From positions 1 through 21,821 of the forward strand of contig JALREG010000434.1 in the NCBI GenBank assembly GCA_023253905.1: 21,821 bases of DNA. The letters run 5' to 3'. Position numbers and translations under genes: made by a program. Source of the stretch: Burkholderiaceae bacterium (GTDB taxonomy: Bacteria; Pseudomonadota; Gammaproteobacteria; Burkholderiales; Burkholderiaceae). The notes beneath the pieces were generated by a model. That model saw nothing but the letters and a program-made list of their open reading frames with translations. It was not told the origin of the DNA and did not search any database. Below, piece by piece: positions 15,724 through 21,821 of the stretch (its first letter is position 1; every line of letters begins with the position of its first letter).

Positions 15724-17799
15724 TCAGGCCTCCACAGGCGTAGCGATAATTGAGGCCGTGCGGTCGATCACCGCACGCCAGCCAGGCGGAATCACGATGG
15801 TGGTCTCACGCTCTTCGATGAGCGCGGGCCCGTCGATCGATTGACCGGTGGCAAGCGCACGCCGCTCATACACGGGTACCGCTCGCGCCGATTCCCAAAG
15901 CGTGACGGTGCGCTCACCCCGTGGCATACCGATACTGGCGGCCGGACTGCCCGACGTACGGCGTTCCACATCAGGGCCATGTGCGGTAAGTCGCCAGTTC
16001 ACGATCTCCACCGCCACGTGGGTGGGATTGAAGCCGTACTGCGCGAAATAGGCGCGTTCGAACTCGGTCTGGATGGGGGCGGGATCGTGATCTGCCCGAG
16101 GGTCGGCGGCCATCGTGATGCTCACTTCGTTCTGCTGCCCGAAGTAGCGCAGGTCGGCGCCGAAACTGATCCGGATGTTGGGTGCAGCCACGCCTGCCGC
16201 TTCGAGTGCAGCGCGTCCCTCGGCTTCCATGTGGTCGATCAACCGGGTGGCGCGCTGCCAGTCGACCGATTTGAGGAGGCCGAGCGCGCTTCGAACCAGG
16301 TCGAGCCGAACCGGTGTGACCAGGGTGCCAAACGCGGACAGTACGCTTGCCTGAGGCGGAAAGATGACGGCGCGGCTTTGCAGAAGCGAACCCACCTCGC
16401 ATGCGTGAACCGGCCCGGCACCGCCAAAGGCAAGGAGTGGAAGCCCGCGGTAATCGACGCCCCGGTCGGTGGCATGCGCGCGTGTGGCCGAGGCCATGGC
16501 TTCGGCCACGATTCGGTAAATGCCGCGAGCGGTATCGTCGGCGCTGGTGCCGAGTCGGGCGCCCAGACGCTCCATGGCTGCGATCGCCGCTGGCCGGTCA
16601 AGCTTCATGTCCCCACCCAGGAAATTGTCTGCATCCAGAAGCCCTAGCACCAGATCGGCGTCGGTGACGCAGGGCTCTGTGCCGCCGCGACCGTAGCAGG
16701 CGGGTCCTGGGTCGGCGCCTGCGCTCTCCGGTCCTACCTTGAGGAGTCCCAGCGCATCGACATGGGCGATGCTGCCGCCGCCCGCGCCGATCTCGATCAT
16801 GTCGATCGATGGGATGGTGACCGGCATGCCGCTTCCTTCCTTGAAGCGGTACTTGCGGTCGGCCTCGAACAACCCGGTGACCAGCGGCCGGCCGTCTTCG
16901 ATGAGGCACGCTTTGGCGGTCGTGCCGCCCATGTCGAACGACATCAGCCGATCAAGCGAAAGCTGTTCAGCAAAGAAGCTGGCGGCGAGTGCCCCGGCTG
17001 CAGGCCCGCTCTCGATCATTCGCACCGGATGCCGACCGGCAATTTCAGCCCCGATGATTCCACCTGAGGAGAGCATGATGAGCGGCTCGTTGGCATAGCC
17101 CTCGTCAGCCAACCGGCGACGCAGCGCCTGCAGATAAGGCTGGGACACCGGCATGGTGTAGGCATTGATGGCGGTGGTGGAAGCGCGCGGATACTCCCTC
17201 ACCTGCGGCGCAATTTCGCTCGAGAGCGAAATAAAGAGGTCGGGTAGCGCCTGCCGCAAATGCGCGGCGATCGCCTGCTCATTGGCGGGGTTGGCGTAGC
17301 TGTTCAGGAGGCACACCGCCACCGACCGGACGCCCTGCGCGCGGAGTGCTTCGATAGCAAGATCGACGGACGCGAGGTCGGGGGTTGCAGTGACGGTGCC
17401 ATCGGCGAGCGTGCGCTCCTTGACGCCGAAGGTGAGTTCGCGAGCCACCAGCGGTGGGGCGAATTCGATCTGCGGGTCATACATGTCATAGCGGTGCTCA
17501 TTACGTATGGTGAGCAGATCGCGAAAGCCTTCGGTGACCAGCATGGCGGTGGGCGCGCCTTTGCGTTCAATCAGCGAATTGGTGACCACGGTGGTGGCAT
17601 GCACGATCACGCCATTGACCTGGGCGGGGCTGATTCCGCGGCGGCGGAGCACCGCATCGACCCCGGTGAAAAAACCTTCGAGCAGATTACGCGGGGTGGT
17701 GAGGGTTTTGTCGACCGTGAGGCTGCCGTCTGCGGCCCGCAGCACGATGTCGGTGAACGTGCCGCCGATGTCGACGGCGAGCGAATAAACCTCTTTCAA
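15724..17799 (-). CDS. hyuA: Hydantoinase A / 5-oxoprolinase-type ATP-dependent subunit
   Basis: 691 residues from a TTG start at 17799, chosen because GGAG lies 6 nt upstream and the family N-terminus follows at once; the frame extends upstream inside iclR without family resemblance. VDIGGTFTD (9-17) is the phosphate-1 loop of the ASKHA-type ATPase fold. DMGGTTAK (near residue 286) is the second HyuA signature, and EIGAGGGSIA (near 335) the third. HyuA uses ATP to activate the substrate carbonyl for the reaction completed with HyuB. The TTG overlaps the iclR TGA by 4 nt (TTGA), giving coupled translation. The exact substrate class (oxoproline, N-methylhydantoin or ketone) is unresolved. Confidence 0.9.
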   Translation of the reverse strand: MKEVYSLAVDIGGTFTDIVLRAADGSLTVDKTLTTPRNLLEGFFTGVDAVLRRRGISPAQVNGVIVHATTVVTNSLIERKGAPTAMLVTEGFRDLLTIRNEHRYDMYDPQIEFAPPLVARELTFGVKERTLADGTVTATPDLASVDLAIEALRAQGVRSVAVCLLNSYANPANEQAIAAHLRQALPDLFISLSSEIAPQVREYPRASTTAINAYTMPVSQPYLQALRRRLADEGYANEPLIMLSSGGIIGAEIAGRHPVRMIESGPAAGALAASFFAEQLSLDRLMSFDMGGTTAKACLIEDGRPLVTGLFEADRKYRFKEGSGMPVTIPSIDMIEIGAGGGSIAHVDALGLLKVGPESAGADPGPACYGRGGTEPCVTDADLVLGLLDADNFLGGDMKLDRPAAIAAMERLGARLGTSADDTARGIYRIVAEAMASATRAHATDRGVDYRGLPLLAFGGAGPVHACEVGSLLQSRAVIFPPQASVLSAFGTLVTPVRLDLVRSALGLLKSVDWQRATRLIDHMEAEGRAALEAAGVAAPNIRISFGADLRYFGQQNEVSITMAADPRADHDPAPIQTEFERAYFAQYGFNPTHVAVEIVNWRLTAHGPDVERRTSGSPAASIGMPRGERTVTLWESARAVPVYERRALATGQSIDGPALIEERETTIVIPPGWRAVIDRTASIIATPVEA

Positions 17800-18527
17800 G
17801 TCGGTCTCCAGCCCATATGAGAGGAAATGGTTGCTGCAGCCCGTGTGACCTGCTCGACTTGAGCGGCTGAGGGCTTGGCGGGGATGTACTGCACGGAGCC
17901 CACAATGGCCACCGCACCCAGGTAGAGGCCGTTTGCGCCGTAGACCGGCGCGGCGAGCGCGTTCATACCAAACATCACTTCGTTGGCGGCAGTAGCCCAA
18001 CCCTGTTTCTGGATGGCCGAAAGCTGGCGCCCCAACGCGGCAGCGTCTCGCCGGTTGGCAGCGCTGGGGCCTTGAGCGGTGCGCAGCGATGCTGGCCCGA
18101 ATGCCAGGGCGACGCGTCCGTGAGCAGTGCCGGTGAGACGCATTTCGGTGCCAGGACGAATCCCAAACTCGATCAGGGTGTGGCCCTGCAAGAGGTCGAC
18201 CACGATCACCCGATCTTCGATCAGTGCCGAGAGCGTCACAGCCTGGCCGCTTGTATCGCGCAGACGCTGCATGACCTCGCGCGCAGCTCGACCCAGGGTG
18301 AAGCGCTCGCGTAGTCGTTCGCCCAGCTGGAAGAGTTTGATGCCGGGCTCATAGCGCTGGGTGGAAGCGTGCTGCCGCGCAAAGCCACGCTCAACCAGGG
18401 TGCGCAGATGCCGGTGCGCAGTGGTCTTGGCAAGACCAAGTGCCTGGGCCAGTTCGGTAACGCCCCTGGGCTCGGACTCGAGCGCGAGATGCTCGAGCAG
18501 TCGCAGGGTGATGTCCGAAGCCTGCAT
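17796..18527 (-). CDS. IclR-family transcriptional regulator
   Basis: 243 residues from the ATG at 18527. GVTELAQALGLAKTTAHRHL (22-41) is the IclR winged helix-turn-helix with its recognition helix. The rest is the effector-binding domain, ending with a region containing PVYGANGLYLGAVAI. These proteins bind DNA as dimers and tetramers and respond to small aromatic or acid ligands. It is the first gene of the hyu-liv operon and lies just downstream of a promoter and palindrome that it probably binds, so autoregulation is likely. The ATG has no Shine-Dalgarno. A strong AAGGAG sits in frame upstream before an ATT, so the protein may be ten residues longer (start at 18557). Confidence 0.9.
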   Translation of the reverse strand: MQASDITLRLLEHLALESEPRGVTELAQALGLAKTTAHRHLRTLVERGFARQHASTQRYEPGIKLFQLGERLRERFTLGRAAREVMQRLRDTSGQAVTLSALIEDRVIVVDLLQGHTLIEFGIRPGTEMRLTGTAHGRVALAFGPASLRTAQGPSAANRRDAAALGRQLSAIQKQGWATAANEVMFGMNALAAPVYGANGLYLGAVAIVGSVQYIPAKPSAAQVEQVTRAAATISSHMGWRPT

Positions 18528-18554
18528 GCTGGCACCCGACGGATCGGCTGCGGG

Positions 18555-18569
18555 AATGGCTGTCTCCTT
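18555..18569 (-). promoter_or_regulatory. Shine-Dalgarno and possible ATT start of the IclR gene
   Basis: AAGGAG (18569-18564) lies 6 nt upstream of ATT (18557-18555), which is in frame and ten codons before the ATG at 18527. No NTG codon lies between them. This is the only good ribosome site near the start, and ATT is a known rare initiation codon (infC). Confidence 0.5.
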
Positions 18570-18615
18570 GTGTGCGCCTGCGGAACCATCTAGCCGTCAG
18601 GCGTGTTCCGTTGGG

Positions 18616-18630
18616 TGGAACAATGTTCCA
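18616..18630. promoter_or_regulatory. IclR-type operator palindrome
   Basis: TGGAACAATGTTCCA is a perfect inverted repeat with 7-nt arms around a central A. Its length and outer bases, TGGAA-N5-TTCCA, match the published E. coli IclR consensus TGGAAATNATTTCCA. A further TTCC at 18606-18609 adds a third, phased half-site. It lies 3 nt past the -10 hexamer, over the expected transcription start, so binding should block initiation. Confidence 0.8.
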
Positions 18631-18633
18631 AAA

Positions 18634-18662
18634 AGAATAGGCGCGGATTTCTGGCAGGTCAA
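18634..18662 (-). promoter_or_regulatory. Sigma70-type promoter of the iclR-hyuAB-liv operon
   Basis: On the minus strand TTGACC (18662-18657) and TATTCT (18639-18634) are separated by exactly 17 nt; they match the consensus at 5/6 and 4/6. Initiation would fall near 18627, within the palindrome, leaving a leader of about 70-100 nt. Confidence 0.75.
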
Positions 18663-18711
18663 GCGGGTACGTTTCGATCCGTTTTGAGCTGGCGGGACTT
18701 CGTGCGCGAAT

Positions 18712-18731
18712 GCCCGCCACACCGGGCGGGC
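18712..18731 (-). terminator. Second hairpin between the Bug-receptor gene and the operon promoter
   Basis: GCCCGCC (18712-18718) pairs with GGCGGGC (18725-18731) around a 6-nt loop. It lies about 120 nt beyond the receptor gene's stop and 50 nt upstream of the operon's -35. No T-run follows on either strand. Confidence 0.35.
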
Positions 18732-18816
18732 GCAATCAAGTCGATGGGCAGAGCGGGCCAGCAGGCGCGCCGGCCCGTCATCATCTGCTCCGACCCCGCA
18801 GAGTGTTGCGAGGTAC

Positions 18817-18836
18817 GGCCTGCGCGTGAGCAGGCC
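18817..18836 (-). terminator. Hairpin downstream of the Bug-receptor gene
   Basis: GGCCTGC (18817-18823) pairs perfectly with GCAGGCC (18830-18836) around a 6-nt loop, 11 nt beyond the stop of the minus-strand receptor gene. The position fits a terminator, but there is no U-tract. The 290 nt between that gene and iclR otherwise hold only the second hairpin and the iclR promoter, operator and ribosome site. Confidence 0.5.
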
Positions 18837-18847
18837 TCCTCAGAGGC

Positions 18848-19876
18848 TCAATCGAATTTGAGCCCCTGGGTTTTCACCAGCCGCGTCCAGATGGCCACTT
18901 CATCGGCCACCGCCTTGGCGAGTACTGCGGGCGCGCCGCCCACAGGCTCAACGCCCAGCGAGCGTAGCCGGGTCTGAACTTCGGGATCGAGCAGCGCTTT
19001 GTTCACCTCGGCGTTCAGAAAATCGACGATGGCCTGCGGCAGGCGGGCGGGCCCCAGCAGGGCGAAGAAGGTGCCCCCGCTCACGGCATGCCCCTGCTCG
19101 GCGAGCGTGGGCACGTCGGGCATGAGGCTGAACCGCTTGGGGGCGGCTACGCCGAGTACCCGGAATTTGCCGGCCTGAATATGAGGATTGGCGGTGGCGT
19201 AGACGTCCATGGAGGATTGCACTTCGCCTGCGAGCAGCGCGGTGATGAGCGGCGCGCCCCCTTTGTAAGGCACATGGACAATCGGAATTCGGGTGACACT
19301 GATCAGGAGTTCGTAGGCGAGATGATTGGAACTGCCCAGACCAAACGAGCCGAAGTTGAGCTTGCCCTTCTGTGCGTTCGCGTAGGCCAGAAACTCGCTC
19401 AGGTTGGCAGCCGGCACCGACGGATGGGCGAGCAGCAGATAGGGCGTGCTTGCCATCTGGATGACCGGAGTGAAGTCGGCGATGGGGTCATAGGCGAGAT
19501 TGGGTTGCGTGGCCGAATTGGTGCCGAATGTGCTGGCTGTGCCCAGCACAAAGGTGTAACCGTCGGGTGCGGACTTCGCCACGTGGGTGGTGCCGATTGC
19601 GCCCGCTGCGCCCGCGCGGGTATCCACCACATAAGGTTGCCCTACGCTCTGCGAGACCTTGTTGAAGACCGTGCGAATGACCTGATCACCCGACCCGCCA
19701 GCGGGGAAGGTGTTCACGATACGAATGGGGCGCTCTGGGTATTTCGACGCAGCCCCGCCTGGCGCTGCGCTGGTTTGCGCCATGCCGGGCAGGCTCGATG
19801 AAAGCGCAGCAACCGCGGCAAGGCACGCGGCCAGCGGTTTGAGCCGGGAGCGGATTCTGAAAATACGGTGGTTCAT
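18848..19876 (-). CDS. Bug-family (TctC-like) periplasmic substrate-binding protein
   Basis: 342 residues from the ATG at 19876, chosen because AAGGA precedes it and a signal peptide follows; the frame is open further upstream without support. The basic N-terminus, an Ala/Leu core (about residues 14-28) and a likely cut after GMAQ (about 34) direct export. YPERPIRIVNTFPAGGSGDQ is the Bug start, with PAGGSGD forming the first ligand loop. DTRAGAAGAIG and GKLNFGSFGLGSSNHLA (key part FGSFGLGSSNH) are further family blocks. Such receptors bind carboxylates or small acids. No TctA/TctB membrane genes adjoin it, which is usual for the expanded Bug sets of Burkholderiales. It is divergent from the MaoC-like gene. 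Confidence 0.93.
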   Translation of the reverse strand: MNHRIFRIRSRLKPLAACLAAVAALSSSLPGMAQTSAAPGGAASKYPERPIRIVNTFPAGGSGDQVIRTVFNKVSQSVGQPYVVDTRAGAAGAIGTTHVAKSAPDGYTFVLGTASTFGTNSATQPNLAYDPIADFTPVIQMASTPYLLLAHPSVPAANLSEFLAYANAQKGKLNFGSFGLGSSNHLAYELLISVTRIPIVHVPYKGGAPLITALLAGEVQSSMDVYATANPHIQAGKFRVLGVAAPKRFSLMPDVPTLAEQGHAVSGGTFFALLGPARLPQAIVDFLNAEVNKALLDPEVQTRLRSLGVEPVGGAPAVLAKAVADEVAIWTRLVKTQGLKFD

Positions 19877-19951
19877 CGCCTGTCCTTCCTGGCTTGATGC
19901 ACGATGCGGATTGATTGGGTTTTGATGGTGGGCCACGCGCGCGGCGCGTCG

Positions 19952-19966
19952 CGATCAACCTGATCG
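19952..19966. promoter_or_regulatory. Candidate operator in the Bug-receptor/MaoC-like divergent region
   Basis: CGATCA-ACC-TGATCG is a perfect inverted repeat with 6-nt arms. It directly abuts the -10 of a possible promoter for the receptor gene, the same arrangement as at the iclR promoter but with a different sequence. The regulator is unknown; none is encoded beside it within the window. Confidence 0.4.
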
Positions 19967-19995
19967 AAGATGGATGATTTTTCGAGGCGAGTCAA
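19967..19995 (-). promoter_or_regulatory. Possible promoter of the Bug-receptor gene
   Basis: On the minus strand TTGACT (19995-19990) and CATCTT (19972-19967) have a 17-nt spacer. The -35 matches at 5/6 but the -10 only at 3/6. The leader to the ATG at 19876 would be about 85 nt. I found no convincing promoter facing the MaoC-like gene. Confidence 0.35.
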
Positions 19996-20028
19996 TCGGA
20001 TGCCTCTCGGATTCAGAAAGGTCGGATT

Positions 20029-20478
20029 GTGGCGCGCAGTCATTGGTATGAAGAATTCGAAATCGGGTCCGTTCACCGCCTGGGCGAACGCACGATCACG
20101 CTCGAGGATCATCTCGCGTTCTGCCACCTGGTGGGGTACCGCGTGCCGCTCTTCCTCGACGATGCGGCGGGGCGCAACACCGCCTATGGCGGTCTGATCT
20201 GCCCCAGTCATCTGATCATGTCCTTTTCCACCTCCATGACCGGCGCGCTTTTTTCGGAGAGCATTCGCGGGCTTCTTGCGATCGAAGGCGCACGCTTCAT
20301 GGCGCCGGTCCGTCCGGGTGACACGATCCGTACCGAGGTGGAGGTGGTGGCCAAGCGCACCACCTCCAAGCCTGAGGTCGGTGTGGTGACCTTTCGCGAT
20401 CATGTCTATAACCAGCATGATCAGGAGGTCTTCAGGAACGACAAGATCGCGCTGATCGCCATGAGACCGCATCCGTGA
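20029..20478 (+). CDS. MaoC-like hot-dog-fold protein with degenerate active site
   Basis: 149 residues from a GTG at 20029 with AAAGG 8 nt upstream. The order of elements is that of MaoC-like (R)-enoyl-CoA hydratases: an acidic helix start (TLEDHLAFCHLVG), then YGGLICPSHLI (53-63), then RFMAPVRPGDTIRTEVEV (89-106). In active hydratases the loop reads GDxNPxH, giving catalytic Asp and His. Here it reads GYRVPLF (36-42), with Tyr37 and Phe42 in those places. It may therefore be inactive, use other residues, or act as a thioesterase or a binding protein. Its stop overlaps the GTG start of the PaaK-like ligase (GTGA), so the two are translated together and probably handle the same acyl-CoA. Confidence 0.75.
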   Translation: MARSHWYEEFEIGSVHRLGERTITLEDHLAFCHLVGYRVPLFLDDAAGRNTAYGGLICPSHLIMSFSTSMTGALFSESIRGLLAIEGARFMAPVRPGDTIRTEVEVVAKRTTSKPEVGVVTFRDHVYNQHDQEVFRNDKIALIAMRPHP

Positions 20479-21821
20479 CTCAACAGAGCGCAAGGCTCGA
20501 GGGCGGACTGACGCAGCCCGATGCAGTGATCGAGGCCTTTCAGAATGCGCGGCTTCAGGACATGCTCGCGCTCTGCGCGCGCGGTCACCCCTATTACCGC
20601 GAGCGCTGGTCGCAAGCCGGGGTCGACCCGCGCGCCATCCGAACCGTCGGCGATCTTTCGCAACTGCCGCTTACGCCCAAGCAGGCCATGATGGAAGCGC
20701 CTGAGCGATTCAGGCTGCAATTGCCCGACCTGCCCCTCCACGAGCGCGTGCTCTGGGAAGTGATCTACACCACGGGTACCAGCGCCGATCCCACTCCGGT
20801 CTACAACACCACGCACGACTATCACGCGTATCTGTTCCAGTCTGCCCGGGTCGCCGAGATCTCGGGCATCCGCGCAAGCGATGTGATCGCCAATCTGTTT
20901 CCGCTCACAGCGGCTCCTATGGGAGCCTTCGTGCGTTCAGCCACCAACGCTTATGCGGCGGGCGCGTCGATTTTTGCCGCGCTTCCCGGGGCGGTGCATG
21001 GCGGGTTCGGGGTGCACCGGCCGCTCGACTATGCGGTGCAGGCGATTGCGGCGAATTGCGCCACCATCCTGTGGGGCGTACCGAGTTTCATTCGACGCGT
21101 GCTGCTGCGGGCGATCGAATCAGGTGCCGACTTCAGTCGCGTTCGCATGTGTGCCATCACGGGCGAGGCTTCGTCACCCTCACTCCGCGAGGATCTGCGC
21201 CGCTGTCTGAGAGCGCTCGGCGCGCAGTCCACGGTCGTGTTCGATCGCTATGGCTCCACCGAGCTGGGTGCGTTTGCGCAATGTCATGAAGAAGGCCCCT
21301 GGCATAACCCCGCACCTGAAATCCAGTTTCACGAGGTGATCGATCCCGACACCGGGCAGCGCCTGCCCGACGGTGAGCGGGGCGCGCTTGCGGTCACGCA
21401 TCTCAATCGTCGGGGTACCGTGCTGATCCGGTTCCTGGTGGGCGATATCGTGTCCATCGAGCGCGGGGCCTGTCCGCACTGCGGTCGCTTCGGCGATCGG
21501 GTGGTGGGACCGGTGGTGCGAACCCGCGACCTCGTCAAGGTGAAGGGCATGCTGATCAATCCGGCGGCCTTGCTCGACGTACTGCAATCAATCGCCGAGC
21601 TCGATGAATTTCAGGTGGTGGTGGGGCGAAGCGATCCGCAGGATCCCTTGTCCATGGATGAGCTGCAGGTTCGCATCGCCAGCCGCGCCGAGAACCGGGA
21701 GGCGCTCGCCGCCACCGTGGCTGAGCGCACGCATCATGTCTCGCGAGTTCGGCCGCGGGTGGTGTTTGTCGCCGCGCAGGAGATCTACGACCCAGGCTCG
21801 CAGACCAAGGCCAAACGTTTT
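20475..21821 (+). CDS. PaaK-like phenylacetate-CoA ligase family (AMP-forming) enzyme (3' end outside window)
   Basis: 449 residues are visible from the GTG at 20475, and the frame runs off the window. TTGTSADPT (99-107) is the adenylate-forming P-loop (A3). DRYGSTE (257-263) is motif A5, and RFLVGD with Asp324 is A7, binding the ribose. RTRDLVKVKGMLINP is the A8 hinge into the small C-terminal domain, in the PaaK style. CPHC (333-336) matches the paired Cys often seen in PaaK relatives. TKAKR at the very end carries the probable catalytic Lys445 (A10), so little is missing. It activates a carboxylic acid to its CoA thioester through an acyl-AMP. The acid is unknown, and the adjacent Bug receptor could deliver it. 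Confidence 0.88.
   Translation, partial: MTQQSARLEGGLTQPDAVIEAFQNARLQDMLALCARGHPYYRERWSQAGVDPRAIRTVGDLSQLPLTPKQAMMEAPERFRLQLPDLPLHERVLWEVIYTTGTSADPTPVYNTTHDYHAYLFQSARVAEISGIRASDVIANLFPLTAAPMGAFVRSATNAYAAGASIFAALPGAVHGGFGVHRPLDYAVQAIAANCATILWGVPSFIRRVLLRAIESGADFSRVRMCAITGEASSPSLREDLRRCLRALGAQSTVVFDRYGSTELGAFAQCHEEGPWHNPAPEIQFHEVIDPDTGQRLPDGERGALAVTHLNRRGTVLIRFLVGDIVSIERGACPHCGRFGDRVVGPVVRTRDLVKVKGMLINPAALLDVLQSIAELDEFQVVVGRSDPQDPLSMDELQVRIASRAENREALAATVAERTHHVSRVRPRVVFVAAQEIYDPGSQTKAKRF

Noticed and set aside
15841..16647. 268-residue plus-strand open frame opposite hyuA
   Set aside because: No motif or ribosome site; the minus strand carries conserved HyuA blocks throughout.
18823..18850. 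Idea that the Bug-receptor gene is part of the iclR operon
   Set aside because: It is on the same strand, but 290 nt, two hairpins and a strong promoter separate it from iclR.
1..21821. CRISPR arrays, tRNA/rRNA genes, insertion sequences, attachment sites
   Set aside because: I saw no regularly spaced repeats, no cloverleaf or rRNA-like sequence, no transposase motifs and no terminal repeats in the window.

Overview
The window is a high-GC, densely coded chromosomal segment from a bacterium that looks like a member of the Burkholderiales (Betaproteobacteria). This is inferred from the tripartite-tricarboxylate (Bug/TctC) type periplasmic receptor, a complete Liv-type ABC importer, HyuA/HyuB with an IclR regulator, and a PaaK-like ligase; no rRNA, tRNA or other phylogenetic marker is present. 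I see no insertion sequence, integrase, CRISPR array or RNA gene.

Layout. Positions 1-208 (minus) hold the N-terminal part of a small PlsC-type acyltransferase. Divergent from it on the plus strand are a membrane-anchored alpha/beta hydrolase (423-1403), an MFS exporter (1410-2609) and a fluoroacetate/haloacetate-dehalogenase-type hydrolase with the complete catalytic set (2833-3720). A 1404-residue SNF2-family helicase (3746-7960, minus) converges on it. Upstream of the helicase lie a strong hairpin terminator and a secreted or membrane-anchored clan GH-A-like protein (8042-9052, minus).

The centre is a nine-gene minus-strand operon of about 9.4 kb. In transcription order it encodes an IclR regulator, hyuA, hyuB, a periplasmic ABC-binding protein, livF, livM, livG, livH and a small cupin. 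Genes overlap or nearly touch (TTGA, 1-nt gap, 14-nt overlap, ATGA, 3-nt gap). At its head is a good sigma70-type promoter with a 17-nt spacer, followed at the expected transcription start by a perfect 15-nt TGGAA-N5-TTCCA palindrome that fits the known IclR operator consensus. The simplest reading is an autoregulated uptake-and-catabolism unit: the Liv transporter imports a compound, HyuAB opens or carboxylates it using ATP, and IclR senses the substrate or a product. The substrate cannot be read from the sequence.

To the right is a divergent pair. A Bug-family periplasmic receptor (18848-19876, minus) faces a MaoC-like hot-dog protein with a degenerate active site (20029-20478, plus), which overlaps by 4 nt a PaaK-like acyl-CoA ligase running off the window (20475-21821). 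A palindrome in the 152-nt intergenic region is a candidate operator for this locus.

Most notable observations: the promoter/operator module of the hyu-liv operon; an ideally placed Shine-Dalgarno before an ATT codon ten codons upstream of the iclR ATG; the loss of both expected catalytic residues in the MaoC-like protein; and the dehalogenase catalytic set.
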